64,000 nucleotides of DNA from Smittium mucronatum (GCA_001953115.1 LSSL01000185.1:1-64000), one strand, 5' to 3'. Counted from the stretch's first letter, positions 23,454 through 37,500 are shown. Notes: generated from the letters alone by a model not told the origin. A program made the numbers and translations.

Positions 23454-26096
23454 ATGGAGAAGGCTATCCTTAAAGCTACTCGGAAGGATCTTAATCATCC
23501 GAAGCTCAAACATGTTGAAGGTTTGTCCCATTTATTCCTTCTAGCTCTAGCCTAGGGCTTCTTTGATTTTTTTTGTAAACTACTTTTAGAATTGATTAAT
23601 ATCAGTTGGTCCGGAATGTCTGTTGGTTCATTCTTCATCCAAATTCAGGACAGAATTTGTACTTATAATTGGATGGTATTTATCATTACATTATAAAACC
23701 ATTTCTTTTTCGCATTTAATTAAGCACTACTTTTTACCATACCAAAGGTGGCCATGAAAAGTCTGATTTTAGTCCATATTTTGATGCATGAAGGAAATGG
23801 TCCTGCTATTTATGAATACGTAACCCAAATGCCTTCGGTTTTGGATCTATCTAAATTCCGTGATAAGAGCGGCACTCTTGGTATTATCCTCTTCCTTAAC
23901 TTCATTTTCATCATATTTTCTTTATATATTTGAATTTGCTTCCTGAGATCTTCGATATACTTTGCCTGTATTTCTATTAGGCGTCGAACAATCTAGAAAT
24001 ATCAAATTGTATGCTTCATACTTGAGAGATAAATCATTCGCTTTCAAAACCGTAAATATCGATTTTGTTCTTCAGAAGCGGAACAAAAACTCCCAAATTT
24101 ATTCTAAAACTATCTCTGACCCCAAGCTACTCCTCGTTGAATTAACTACCGTACAAAAGCAACTCCATTCTCTCCTGAAATGCCAGGTATAATATTCAAA
24201 TTCTCTGTTCTCTGTTTTTTTACTTTTTTTAAAAAAAAAAATTAATTTTTATGGAGCTTATTTCTGCAATTTTTTTTTTACAGTCTTCATTTTTTTTAAA
24301 AAAATTAGTTTGAGCCTGAATCTTTAAATAACGAAGTCACTTTTTCTATGTTTCGATATTGTTTGCGAGATATGCTCAAACTCTTCCAAACCATGAATGA
24401 AGGTGCCATTAAAACTCTTTCCATATTTTTTGACCTACCCGAGGTTGATATGAGTAGAGCCCTCGATCTCTATAAAAGATTTGTTAAACTCGTTGAAAGA
24501 ACCAACGAGTACCTTGAGGAATCACGTAGATTTGAACCCCTTCTCGGCTTTACCATTCCCGAACTTTTACATGCCCCTACAACTCTTGTAGGAACATTAG
24601 AAGAACACTTGAAATTAAATGACAAAGAGAAGGCCATTGCTTCCAAGGAAATTAAAGAGTACAAAAGAAAGACCATAAACGGCGCTGCAATGCTTAAACA
24701 AGCTTCTAGTTCAGGTACCACTGGTGTTAGCATGAAGAAGCAAAATTCTGGCTTAAACGCTACCGGCTCTATTTTACAAAAGAGGAAACCTTTAAGCAAC
24801 ATCAAATATTCTCCAGAACCCAACTCTGCTGCCCCACCTGTACCCAACAGACCTTCTGCCAACTCTTCTTCCCCTCCCTCAAATATACAGAACAATTCCA
24901 ATAATCAATCTACCGACAACCTTATTGACTTTTTTTCTAACATTGATGATAGCATCAATCACACCTCTCCAACTAATAACTACAGCAATAACCAGGCCAC
25001 CTTCGCTCCAAATAATAATTACTTGAATAATCCGGATCAAATGAATTTCACCGTAAACCTGCTTCAGGACCGCAATAGTAAATATTTTGTCGATGCTCAG
25101 AATGATATAAATCCCATGATCCAAAATACAGTCTCTAACACTATGTCCACTGCAGTTTCTAATCCAAATTATCAAACTCCAGCTACAATCAACTCTAATA
25201 ATCCATACTCCAACATGCCTGCCTTTAGCAGCCAGAACTCCTCATTACAACAGCAGGTCAGCCATAACACCCCATTCCAACAACAAATTGTTCAAAATAC
25301 TCCCTTCCAACAACAGATTACTCAAAATACCCAGTTCCAGCAACAAACAACTCCAAACACTCCCTTCCAGCAACAAACAACTCAAATCGCTCCGTTCTTA
25401 CCACAATCAAGCCAAAATACTTCTCTCCAGCAATCCAGCCAAAATAGCTTTTCTGCTCTTTCATCAAATACTCCCTTTAACCAAGCTCCAATGCAGCAAT
25501 TTAACTCGCAAAGTAGTCAACTATCCTCTCAAACAGGATTCACCAATTCTAACTCTATGAATAGCGGCACCGCATTGGCGAGCTCCGGATTCTCTTTTAA
25601 TCCCGTGATGGCATCACCAGCTGCAGATACTAGTTTTGGAGCGCACAGTAGTATTGGTGTCAACAACCCTTTCAAAAATCAGCAGACTCAACAACAGATT
25701 CAACAGCCTACTCAGTACAGTTCCATGAATTCTGGAATCACAAATAACCAGCCGATCGATATGTTCGGGAATAACCCTTCCCTTTTCCAATCAAATCCCC
25801 AGCCACAAATGTCGGACTTGAACAGTGTTATGGGGAGCATGCAGATTAGCAGTAGCAACCCATTCAGTGGTGCAAACATTGCACCATCAAATAGCCAAGC
25901 ATCTATCTCCAGCAACCCGTTTGCTCTCCAAAGCTCAAGCTATTCAGGTGGCAACCCAAACAGCAATTCACCATTCGGCGCTTTGAACACGGCCACATCC
26001 AGCCAAAACATGAACTTTACCCAGGTATCAGCAACGGGCACGCAAGGTAGCGCAGGAGCAAATGCTAACTTTGCCAATTTTCAGCTATTCAACTAG
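23454..26096 (+). CDS. AP180/CALM-type clathrin assembly protein (ANTH domain, NPF motifs)
   Basis: Endocytic adaptor that binds PI(4,5)P2, clathrin and EH-domain proteins at the plasma membrane; yeast counterparts are Yap1801/Yap1802. Five exons: 23454-23520, 23590-23675, 23748-23880, 23981-24186, 24309-26096; all introns GT...AG and phases agree, giving 759 residues. ANTH domain is about residues 1-280: the lipid-binding signature KATRKDLNHPKLKH (residues 7-20) fits [KG]A[TI]x6[PLV]KxK[HY] exactly; then SLILVHILMHEG and SRNIKLYASYLRD. The rest is Ser/Asn/Gln-rich and disordered. LIDFF near residue 367 may act as a clathrin-box-like site. A 10-residue repeat (NTPFQQQ core) lies at about 25255-25445. 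EH-binding NPF occurs three times near the C-terminus (NNPFKN, SNPFSG, SNPFAL). Gene ends 149 bp from the convergent CBF5. Confidence 0.93.
25255..25450 (+). repeat. 30-bp in-frame tandem repeat in the AP180 gene
   Basis: Six to seven imperfect units of ten residues of the type (T/V)QNTPFQQQ(I/T). The first four units are close to each other and the last two are degraded (APFLPQ, TSLQQ). Period 30 bp keeps the frame. The unit carries a TPF core similar to, but not the same as, the NPF motif bound by EH domains. Confidence 0.85.
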
Positions 26097-26245
26097 AGTT
26101 TAATAGGATTTTATTTTCAAAAATGAGTGTAACTAGTTTTACGGGTCATTATTATTATTAATAAAAAGCTAGAAGAAATAAAAGAGGAAATAGTATGTTT
26201 GATCTTTTTTAGAATTTTTTTTTTTAAAAAGAGGAAATAATCTAA
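26097..26245. terminator. Shared convergent 3' region of AP180 and CBF5
   Basis: The 149 bp between two facing stop codons. On the plus strand AATAAA occurs at about 26158-26163 and 26176-26181, suitable poly(A) signals for the AP180 mRNA. On the minus strand the complement of TTTATT near 26111-26116 gives AATAAA for CBF5. Transcripts of the two genes may overlap here. Confidence 0.5.
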
Positions 26246-27912
26246 CTATTCTTTTTTAGATTTTTTTTTCTCCTTTTTCTCCTTCTTTTCCTTTTTCAAT
26301 TTTTTTCTTTCTTCTTTGGATAATTTGGGCTCGTCAGATTCGGATCCGGACGATGGTTTGCTGCGTTTTTTATCTTTTTTGTCCTTTTTGGGTTCTTCAA
26401 CAGTTTCGGTAACTGGGCTAGAGACGACAGCGGGTTTAGCATCTTGAGCTACAGTGGAAGTGGTAGCTTCAGGATCGTTGTAGTCGTTATAAGATTTTGT
26501 CCAACTTTCAGGGGTGTTCTCATTCTTCTTTCCAAACTTATCCAACTTGCCAGACTTGATGAGCTTCTTCTTTTCAAGGGCTTTGGGACCAAGACCCCAC
26601 TTTCTAGGGTAGGTGTCGCGTTCCATGATAACACGTTTGATCTTGGCGACGACTCCGTGGTCGCAAGTGGCCATAATAGAAGTAGACATCATGGCAATGG
26701 CAAGAGCAATGGCTTCACCCTTAGTAGTCATGAGGACGATTTCATCACCGATCTCGATATCGGACTCGTAGCGGAGCAAACCTGGAATCATCATTTTAGC
26801 ACCGTAGCAGATAGCATTGACGGCGGAATCCTTGACAACAACGCGTTTGTAGTTGACGAGCAGCCATTCGAGGGGACGGATGACGCGGCGGAGGTACGAT
26901 TCATCGCGGGTGTTATCGTACTGGTACTGGGCATCGAGGACATCGTGCATGGTCATCAAATTATCGTTTTCGCTGAGGGCACCAGATCTAACACGACGGA
27001 GTTCTTGCATGTGACCACCAACACCGAGGAGGAGACCCAAGTGGACGCATAAAGTACGGATATATGTACCAGCTTCACAACTAACATGGAAAATAGCGAG
27101 CTTGCGCTTGTTATCGAATTCAATAAGATCAGAGCTGTAAATCGTGCGAACTCTTAGTTGTCTCTTGACGGCACTGATAAGGGGTGGGCGCTGGAACAAA
27201 GCACCAGTGAGGGTGGATACGGCACGAGACAGATCAGATTCGTTGGGGATGATGTCATGAAGACGGAGGACACAGACGTATTCTTTGCCTGCACTTTGTT
27301 GGGACTTTACTAAACGGGTGGCACGGTCAATGCATACGATCAAACAACCAGTTACTTTTGGATCGAGTGTTCCTGAATGACCAGTCTTTTCGACTCTCAA
27401 TATTTTTTTGATCCAAGCGACAACCTCGTGAGAAGATGGGTTTGATGGTTTGTCAAGATTTATTACACCATACCTAAAAAAAAGAAAGAAATTTGATTTA
27501 TTATTAGTATTGGAATTTAGGATTCATGTAACATTAGTACATGTCCAAAGACAAACAATGAAGGAAAAAAAATATGTGATAACTTACTTGATATATGTAG
27601 ATAAATCTCTTTTAAGTGGGGTAGTACCAGTAGGAATGGGAGTATAATGGCCGGTTCGAACATTTAGCTTTTCATAATTCTACAAACATTAAAATGAATA
27701 GATCAAAAGTTAGGAGATCTGACGTAAATTAAAAAGAATTTTCTTTCGGTCAAACGATAAAAAGAAATCAAGGGCTAAAGGGATTTAAAATTCTTATGGG
27801 ATTGTAAGAAAATAATGAAATAAACAAGTACCTTCAAGAGATATGGCCAATCGGAAGTATCAAGAGGCCTGGTGGTATCCTCGGGTTTGATGAAGTGAGC
27901 GTCAGAACTCAT
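26246..27912 (-). CDS. CBF5: Cbf5/dyskerin, H/ACA snoRNP pseudouridine synthase
   Basis: Catalytic subunit of H/ACA ribonucleoproteins; isomerises uridine to pseudouridine in rRNA in the nucleolus. Three minus-strand exons: 27912-27832, 27679-27588 and 27473-26246, with GT...AG introns 27831-27680 and 27587-27474, total 466 residues (yeast Cbf5 has 483). Start [27 protein letters not shown]. Exon joins restore [26 protein letters not shown] and [20 protein letters not shown]. The TruB catalytic motif [15 protein letters not shown] contains the active-site Asp. The PUA domain is [18 protein letters not shown] to [10 protein letters not shown]. The C-terminus is a KKE/KKD tail as in yeast and other fungi. 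Near-identical to the family core, so identification is certain. The frame could extend upstream of 27912 but that sequence is hydrophobic and not part of the family. Confidence 0.98.
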
Positions 27913-30900
27913 ATTTAAATCTTTATATAAAGGATACAGATAATCAAAATATAAGTAAAAGAAAAGCAAAAATAGATTTCAAACTTTGCTTCAGTTATAA
28001 GAATTTAATGAGTCTAATGCAAGAACCGTTTTAGGTGCTTGGTTGATTTGATTCCTCTATCCCTTTTTTAATAAAATTTTTTTTTTTAGTTTTTTTTCAA
28101 AAACAACATCAAAATCTATTCGCTATATTGAACCATATGATTTGGCCATTCTTTCCTCAGCCGATCCATAAAAGGGCAGCATAATACTGCTTTTTTTTTT
28201 TTTTGCAGAAAATAATTTAAATCTATTTTTGTAAAAAAAATTTTCTCAATTTTGTTTTTTAATTCTGCTAATTCATGTGCCACTGTCCAATGGTTGAAAT
28301 GAGATCAGATAAAATGTGTGATTAGTGGTTGAAAATAGCATGATCTGAGGGTTTCAGTCTCTTTAAAAGATTAATTCTGGTAATCTATTCGCCTGAAACG
28401 ATATAAGCCAATATTGCTAATTTATTTGGCTGGGTGATGGAGATTAATGATTTAAGCCCACACAGATTTCCTTGAGCACGCGACCCAAAAGGTGCAGAGC
28501 TGCCAGGAGAAATGGATCGATTAGAGAAAGCTTCATTCTCTTGTAGAGTGAAAATCTGCTGGCATTTAACATTCTTCAATTTTATTCATAATATATTTTT
28601 TAAAATCTCAGGTCAAAAATTAATTGTATTTAGAGTTATTTCATAAAAACACTCACCTCTATGAATTATTTTTCAGTGTTTCATTATCAGTGATATTATG
28701 TTTTAAATATAAACACCTTAATTTAATGCACCCCCTTTGAATCAGCCTTCTTATCATATTATGTGGGTGCAAAATTCACCATAGTGTCAAGGTGAATTTG
28801 AGAATTATTATCCAAGTTATTCGCAGTACTATTATTGATTAAAGCCAAAAAAATGCCTATATATGGCTTAAATTAGCTGTATCAAATCCATGAATTTGAT
28901 ATAAAGATTAAATTGGCCGGAAATTGCACGCAACTTATCGATAATCTAGAGGTTTAATCGGCATCCAAAAATCTTTAGATTAGACCCAAATTTCTTTGCG
29001 TCATCTTTACAACTTTTTTTTTATTAAGAAAAAGTATCCTCTATTTTTTAATTTGAGGGATATTCGACGGATCGAACTCTTCGTAAATTTTTTTCTTTTT
29101 TTTTTTTGAGCGAGTATATTGTAATATGAATCAATGGATCACATCTCATAGATATAGTATAACGGTAAAAAGTAAAAATAAACAAACATCTTCTCCAAAA
29201 ACTATGTTCTAACCTGCAAGGATGCCCTTTAAATTTTTCAATTTGATGGTATACAAATCTGCCAGATCATAAGCACCCCCAAATTATTATTCTTAACAAG
29301 ATACAACAGAATGGTTTCAATTGGTAATGAATTGGGTGTTATGTATTATGCGGATTCAATGAAAAGGCATTATAATCAAGCTCTAATTATAAAAAAGAGA
29401 TATTTTTCGTTTTTTAATTTTTTCATAGATAAAGCTATTAAAACATAACCTATTAAGAAGGTAAAATGATTTGCATGATAATGATTTTTTTAACTCTTTA
29501 AAAAGTACTTGAAGAAAAAAAAATTGATTATCAAAAGATGTCAATTATAAATATCAATAATAAAACCAACCATTTTCTAGATATTCTTGTATCTGTTCTC
29601 ATCCCTCTAAATTAATTCTTTATTTTCTATGGTTCTGTCGGGAAACAATCCAAGAATTTTTGCAATCTGGCAGATATTTTTTATGAGAAAATGTATCACA
29701 CCCCTCAAAGTTGGATAAATTTGTTTTTATACATTTTTACTTTGAGTATATAACACCCATACTATTATTGGGAAATGATATTAAAATTCTGTGTATATTT
29801 GTTACACAAGGTATATCAAATTTTACTTGGTTTTTTTTTACTTTTAAAAAAACATTAATAACCACTATTTTAAATAGAATCTTATTATAGTGAAATGGCT
29901 CTAAATTTTTTTTTTCATTTTTAAAATAAAACTAAATCGGATCTTTCAAAAGTTTTATATGAAATTATATCTATTTTTTATCTATTTTTGCTTTAATATT
30001 TAACTTTTTTCGAGATAGTAGCTTACCAATAAAAAAATATATTTCCTAAGTAAACCATTTTCAAAACATTTAGGCAGTTTGGAAGATTAGTTTAAATCCG
30101 CAATAGAAAAAAAAGCTTGGTTTTACTTATTCATCTATCAAGAAGATACCACCAAAGTCCTTTAATTAAAAATAACATGATAGTATGTGACCTGATATTT
30201 TCAAAACAAAAATCTAACTTTTTTAAAAAAACTTATATATTATTGTTAAATATGAAATCGATATCATAACATGAAATTAGGTGATCTTAAAAAAAAAATT
30301 AATATAGATATGTTAAATTTATACCTTAGATTAAAATCTAATTTATATAATCATGGAATATTATTTTTTAGAAAAAAGTATTTAAAAAAAGTTTTTTTTA
30401 GATATTTTTTTTAGTCTAGTAACTTTATTCTATCGTGTAAACCTCTGGTCCCTTTTAGCAAAGCAAGTCATAAATAATAATCTTAAATATAATATCAAAT
30501 CCCATCCAAGAAAGTTTAAATATAATGACTACCAAAGCCTACTTTATTTAACCACTCTAAATTGAAATTGATCTAAAATAAGCAAATAAATATTAAAAAA
30601 GCAAATTCGATATCTATTTTTTATCCACATAGACTAAATCAAAAATTATTATGTATAAAAATATTATCGCTAGAAATATTTTTGAATTGTAAAAAAACCT
30701 TTTTTTTTTATGGCCCCAGATTCTCTTATTATATAGTATTTAATTTCACCCGATAAAAAATGGCAGGAAACTGAAACTTTCGGCTAAAAAAAAAAAATCT
30801 TTTTAAAATTCTTCAGCATCAACATATTCGGGTACAGGAAAGAATTTTATTTTAAAATATTATGGTTTTTTTTTTTAATATATAATAATGTAGATAAGAT

Positions 30901-33898
30901 TATAAATGCGGTTTATAATGATTTTTTAACGTTTTTATTTTCTAAACTACTTCATTTTTAAAATATCGAAAAAAAATAAAATTAGAAATTAAGATAAATT
31001 ATTTTACAAAAGCTTAAAAAATCAATATCATCACATTTGAAAAAAATTTTAAATTTTATTTATTATCTTTTTCTAATATCCTTATTTTGAAATACTTTTT
31101 AGGCATATTATTTGGTGTTTAATTTTATAACAATTGCTATATTTATGATATTAAAATGATAGAAAACGGGTATATAGTATTTTTTTTAGTGAAAAGATAT
31201 AAAATTAAAATCTTAAAATTCCAAAAAAATCACATATTAGCATATTTTTTGCTTTCTTTTATTTATGTCATGAAATTTTTGGCCAAAATAATTTTATCTT
31301 TAGCCATGGGTGTCAGGACTGAAGGCTAAAAGACATTTCGCCTACTGAACCATCCTATTACAAGTCAATATTAAAAAAAAAAAGACCAGTAAAAATAAAG
31401 AATTCCATTTTAATATGGATTTTTTCTAAAATCAAGTAATCGAAAAAATTTAGAGGTCAAAAAGTAGACGAAATTTCTTGATGTTAAATTGGAAATATGC
31501 CTCCAGCCAGGTCAAGTCACCTTAGATATGCTATATATTTATATTGGATATAGTAATATTCTCTTTAATAAAATATAAACCACTGTTAAGATAAATAATT
31601 CATATTTATATGTATAAAGTAAAATTTACCAGCATAAACCTAACACCCCCATTATTTTTCAATTTAATGAAATTATTTAGGTTATAAATAGTCGAAGGTA
31701 AAACTTTTTGACAAAGAAAAAGAGCTTATTGAAAACTTCGATACTATTTTTCCTTTTAAAAGAGGCTAAATTTAAAAATGCTAATAAAAAATAAAATTTT
31801 TTACAAACTTTGGATCTAGTCAACATGGGCTTCGTAAAATAATTGCTATATGCTGATTTGACCCCTTAATAGAGCCTTGGTCTTATTTATAGGAAAATAT
31901 TCAAACTTTATAAAACTGAACAGCTACTACTGATTCAAAATTAAATTTTCACTTCCTCTTCATAAATAATATTTATCTAATTGATAGAAATTGAAATCTT
32001 AAACATAAATCCTAAAATTTTTATTTCATTTATTAAAAAATATTTTTAAAAGAAAACTGAAAATAAATTTATTCAAAAACAAATAATACCGATTTTTAAA
32101 AAATGTGTTTTTTTATTAACCTACCAATAGTTTATGAAATTTTAAAATTATAAAATATAAGCCACTAAAAAATCCTAATTTATAATTTTATTAAAAAGAA
32201 ATATGATAATCTTTGATAAAATATTCAAATTTTCATATCTAAAATTTTAATATTTATATCGCAATCTTTGCTTTAATATTTTTCTGATATTATTATTATA
32301 AAAAATAAGGAAAAAATACACAATTTAAGTTTATTTTATTTTTTATCTAGCCTGAATTTACAAATGAAGTATTTAATTTCTCAAATTCAATTTATTTGAT
32401 TTATTTTTGTAATATATAATATATCTGAATTTTCATTTATTTTTTAAACTTATTTCTGTTAAGAATGTTATTTTTTAATCTAATATTTTATTAATAAATA
32501 AATCCATCTTTTCTCCTGACACATTGATTCTTTGAAAAAAATTGAAAAAAAAAAATCAATTATATATATATATATATATACTATCTTTGAATCATCTAAA
32601 GCAAAAAAATCAAAATTAATTGGATTTTTTTAATATTAAAAAATAAAAGGGATGAATAAATTGATGAATTATTAAAAATTTTCTGTTGAAATTTTAGTCT
32701 ATTTTTTAAAAATGATTCTGATTTGTTGCAGAAACTAAATTAAAAAATTTTATGGTTTTTTTCATCAAATTTACATGCCAATTAATCTTCTAAATCGATT
32801 TATTTAATATAACCCAACTAAAATAATAAAATTTAAGAAAGAATAATTTAAATTAAGATCTTAAATAAACTAAACCGAGTTATATTAACTTTAAATCATT
32901 ACATAATATATATATGTGTATATCAATTAAAATTAAAATATATTTATACAGAATATATAACTTTTTCTCAAGAATTAAAAAAAATAATGGATAAAAGTAA
33001 TTTTTGGAAATATTAATATTTTTTAAGCACAATTTTTAATTTTAATATTCTTTAATTGGTAATCTTTTGCTTTTTAAAATGATGTGTTTTTCCTTTAAAA
33101 AATAATAAATATAAATATAAATAAAATTGCTACAGTAGATAATTTTATACTGTTTTTTTTTACGAATAGTTAGGAAACATTCTCAAAAAAAATCTCCGAA
33201 TATTTGCTGTATATAATTTAATTGATTGATATGATTTTTTCCATAAAATGATGTTTATTATAAAAATAAATAAAATCCTGAATTCCAGTATTTTATAAAT
33301 TCTCAAATAATAAAATGGTTAATAAAGAAACGTTTTCACAGCTTTTAAATAACAAAATAAAAATTTTAATTATTAAACTATATTAAAAACTAAACATGAT
33401 AATATTTAAAAAGAATACTTATATTATTCAAATCATAATCATGAAATACAACTACTCTTTTTTTTATAATAATTATCTTATACGAAGCAATCAAAACACC
33501 ATAAATTTTTTTTATTGTTTCTAAAAGTGGATATAATAACAATATACCTATTTTTAACCTATAAAACGCATTTTTCAATATTAAAAAACTTGATTGATAA
33601 TTTAAATACTTTGATATTTATTTAATTATATCGAAAAAAATTATGAGATTTTAAAAGGATAAAAATTTTCTAATTTAAGCTTATTGAGAGAAAATTAGGC
33701 ACTCGATTTATTTAGAAAGTATCAGATAATCGATTGAAATTTTAGTGGTTAAAAAATGTTCTGATAAATTCTTTTATTAAAAAATTTAATAGCGCGAATT
33801 AAGATTTATAGTTTTCAGGAATTATTACGGATATGCATCAAAAAGAGTGTAATTACTCAAACTGTTAATTTATGAAAAAAAAATAAGTTGCATATAAA
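27913..33898. other. AT-rich desert upstream of CBF5, no gene recognised
   Basis: The first 100-200 bp should contain the CBF5 promoter. Between about 28.1 and 29.4 kb base composition is slightly less AT-rich, but the 64-residue minus-strand frame at 28579-28385 has no known domain. From 29.4 kb on, A and T runs dominate. A (TA)n run lies at about 32560-32580. I saw no RT, endonuclease or tRNA signature. Confidence 0.45.
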
Positions 33899-34034
33899 AT
33901 ATATATATATATATATAATTTAAATAAAAAAATTAGTTATAACCTTATTGGAGAACATACTAGCTCTTTACAAAAAATTTACCCCAAACACCCAGAAAAT
34001 CATGCATTCAGATTCTGAAAACCCTTGGATGATA
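33899..34034. repeat. Left copy of a 136-bp duplication flanking the assembly gap
   Basis: From the (AT)n run through ...AACCCTTGGATGATA this stretch is identical by eye to 34442-34577 on the other side of the N block. It is most simply an overlap between adjoining contig ends that was not merged. Confidence 0.9.
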
Positions 34035-34441
34035 NNNNNNNNNNNNNNNNNNNNNNNNNNNNNNNNNNNNNNNNNNNNNNNNNNNNNNNNNNNNNNNNNN
34101 NNNNNNNNNNNNNNNNNNNNNNNNNNNNNNNNNNNNNNNNNNNNNNNNNNNNNNNNNNNNNNNNNNNNNNNNNNNNNNNNNNNNNNNNNNNNNNNNNNNN
34201 NNNNNNNNNNNNNNNNNNNNNNNNNNNNNNNNNNNNNNNNNNNNNNNNNNNNNNNNNNNNNNNNNNNNNNNNNNNNNNNNNNNNNNNNNNNNNNNNNNNN
34301 NNNNNNNNNNNNNNNNNNNNNNNNNNNNNNNNNNNNNNNNNNNNNNNNNNNNNNNNNNNNNNNNNNNNNNNNNNNNNNNNNNNNNNNNNNNNNNNNNNNN
34401 NNNNNNNNNNNNNNNNNNNNNNNNNNNNNNNNNNNNNNNNN
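34035..34441. other. Assembly gap (407 N)
   Basis: Continuous run of N. Any open frame that crosses it is meaningless. Because the same 136 bp lies on both sides, the true gap length may be zero or negative. Confidence 1.
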
Positions 34442-34577
34442 ATATATATATATATATATAATTTAAATAAAAAAATTAGTTATAACCTTATTGGAGAACA
34501 TACTAGCTCTTTACAAAAAATTTACCCCAAACACCCAGAAAATCATGCATTCAGATTCTGAAAACCCTTGGATGATA
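34442..34577. repeat. Right copy of the 136-bp duplication flanking the assembly gap
   Basis: Identical by eye to 33899-34034, after which the sequence continues into unique AT-rich DNA (TGATTTTATCC). Confidence 0.9.
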
Positions 34578-37500
34578 TGATTTTATCCAATATATATATA
34601 TATTTCTGATTGAGATAGCTCAAATATTTTAATTAAAAAAATATTTTCAATTAAATATCTTTTTTTAGTGAATTAAAAGAAAGCAATCTATCTACATATT
34701 TTTTTTGGATTTTTAATATTAAAACATCTATTCACAATTAAAAATGATTTATTAAGAGTGCTAGTTATTAAAATTTTTTGAAAAAAAGTAGTGAATATTA
34801 AATTTAGTTAAATTTGGGTTTTTTATTCCATTCCATGTTTATAATTATTATAATATAGCCTATTAGTGATTAGAAAAAAAAAATACATACTGTACCTAAA
34901 TTTTTTTCACAGTTGTCTTTTTTTTCCACAAGAAAACAGCAATCACTACTTTTCGTGTTAAATAATTTTATTTATATTAAAATTTTATAAAAAATATATA
35001 AAGCTCTTTTAATAAATTTCATTTAGTTGGTTACGTAAATTAATAACTGATAAAAATAAAAAATAAACATCCTTATCCTTATCCTATAACCATTTAAAAC
35101 GAAATAAATCTGAAAAGGTTTTTGAGACAAGATTTGGTTAGAAAAAATTAAGATAGTATATTTGAGTTTTAAATTTAAGCTTTTAACAATTTATTTTTAA
35201 GAAAGAATTGGTCTAAATTTTAAATTTAATTTCATCTAAATTCAGAAATGATATTGATTTTTTTAGATAAAACAACGGCAAGATAAGTTTTTGTATTAAT
35301 AATATTATAAAATAGAAAATTTGATATTTGATATTTGAACCATAAATTAATCGATATAAAGGTATATATATATATGCTGTACGTGATTTTACAATTTTAT
35401 ACACGATTGAGCTTCCCACTTAAAACGATGACTGCTGTTATTATTCGAATATTATTTGGTTTAAAAATTGTTGATATTTGTATATATTTGGATATTTATC
35501 ATTTATATTTCTATTATTAATAGGTTATTAAAAACTATTCCCAATTTTTTATACAAAGATTATGATCAGAAAAATGCACTAAATAATGAAACCAATAGGG
35601 TTTAAAGCGAATAAATATTTTTATGAATAATTGAGAAGAATTGCCCCTATCCAACACTTTCAATATCACTAAATACTGTTAATTTCTAATTTTAAGTTTC
35701 TGGCAGTTATAGGTTCAAAATTATTTATTATTTTTATGACAGTATAAACTGGCTTATCATTTTTATGCATATTTTGTGGTTAAAGCAAGAATATTTGGGC
35801 ATTCTATTTATTTTAAAGTGATTATATATCATTCGGATTTATTTATTATTAGTATTTTATTAAAAATACAATAATATATCTTAAAAGCTTATTTTTTTTC
35901 TAAACTGTTAAAAAGAATGAAAAAAGAGTTTCTTAGACACTATTTATATATCATAGTTGCTTTTTTAGTGGATTATGTGGGTTTAAAAATTTATAAATAT
36001 GAGAAATTTTAATGATAATTTCATGCAGCTGTAAAAATAATCAAGTAATACTGGCTTAAATAAAAAAAAACTCCCTTATACCTCCTAATTTATTTTATGC
36101 AATAAAATTATTGTAGGTAGTTACAGAAAATATATTATGAACACACATAAAGCCCTCAAATGATAATATTTAGATATAAATTAATCCAAATAATTTTGAA
36201 AAGTGCACTAAAAAAGCTAATTGGATATCTTATAATTAATACTTTTATTTCTATAATTTTATTTTAAATTAAGACCAATAAACAAAGAGCTAAAAAATTT
36301 CTTATTTCCCTAATATTTAAAAAAATCTTACTTAGTCATAAAGCTAATATTTAGTGAATGGCTTACACAAGCTTAAAACATATTATTTTTTTATATTGCA
36401 TTATCTTTGGTTAATTTTAAAAAATATAGTTTAAAAAATATATAAATTTTATTCTTTTAAATTTTAACCACACAATAAAGATTTAGCTCTTGGTGAATCA
36501 AATAGATCTCTCTCAAAAAAATTGCATAAAATAAAGTCATATCACAAGATTTAAATACAAATTTAATTCTTATTATTTATTTGATAATTTTTATTATTTT
36601 TCTTGAATAAATAAAAAAGATAAGTTTAATATAAATATTTTTTTAACTTCAGAGGGATATATATATATACGTTTAAATTGCAGTGATTATGTCTTATTTT
36701 CACATCTTTCGACTCCACGATTTGAAAAAAGCCCAATTTTTTTTCCTATTTGTAGTTCTAAATTTCGGTAAAATATATGCAGAATTTAATTTGACCTAGT
36801 TTTAAAATATTTAAAATATATCCACTACGTTATAAGAAAACTAAAATTTAAATTTTACCGATATAAATTTAGATGGTATAGGAAACCAATAATCTTTTTA
36901 ATAATTTTTTTTGAAATTAATGACAAATAAAAAAAGTTTTTAAAATCTTTGATTATTTTTTTAGGCTCAATCCTAACCAAATAATTCATTTTTATAGATT
37001 AAAGCCGAATTTAAAAACAAAAAAAGTAGGTGAGAATAGTTATTAGTTCGATTTTAAATAAATCTTATCTTAAGTGGCTTATTTTCAATGTTAAATTCAA
37101 TAAAGAATGCATAATTATGACACACCCCACTTTACTTTACTATATTTTGATTCACATCAAAAATTTAGAGGAGAATATAAAAATAAACATAATTTACGGC
37201 AATTATTCCATAAAAAATTGTTTTAACCGCAATTAGCCCCATAAATCAGCGTATTTTTTAGATCGAAGGATTTTTTATCATTGTTTGAAAACTGAATTTA
37301 ATACTATGCCAATATTTGACATTAAATATTATCAATAAATAAATATATACATTTAGAATCAATTTCCGAGTGAATAAAGTTCATAAATAAACAGATATAG
37401 GTCATTATATGTAAGTGGTTAAATTTTTGCTTAAATTTTGAACCAAAGTACGATATATATTTGAATTTACCCTAAAATTAATATATATTTCAAATTTCGG

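Noticed and set aside
24470..24901. Minus-strand open frame of 143 residues
   Set aside because: Antisense to the AP180 ANTH domain and linker; no independent signal.
26444..27052. Plus-strand open frame of 202 residues inside CBF5
   Set aside because: It is antisense to the highly conserved Cbf5 catalytic and PUA coding region. It has no domain and arises from the codon bias of the real gene.
27680..27831. Possible snoRNA in the 152-bp first intron of CBF5
   Set aside because: No convincing C/D or H/ACA boxes with a terminal stem; only an isolated CTGA-like match.
27913..27969. Upstream in-frame extension of CBF5 (MLFFYLYFDYLYPLYKDLN)
   Set aside because: AT-rich and hydrophobic; MSSDAHF at 27912 is a better start and matches the length of the family.
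33948..34561. Two plus-strand open frames of 172 and 178 residues
   Set aside because: Both run through the N block and exist only because N codons are not stops.
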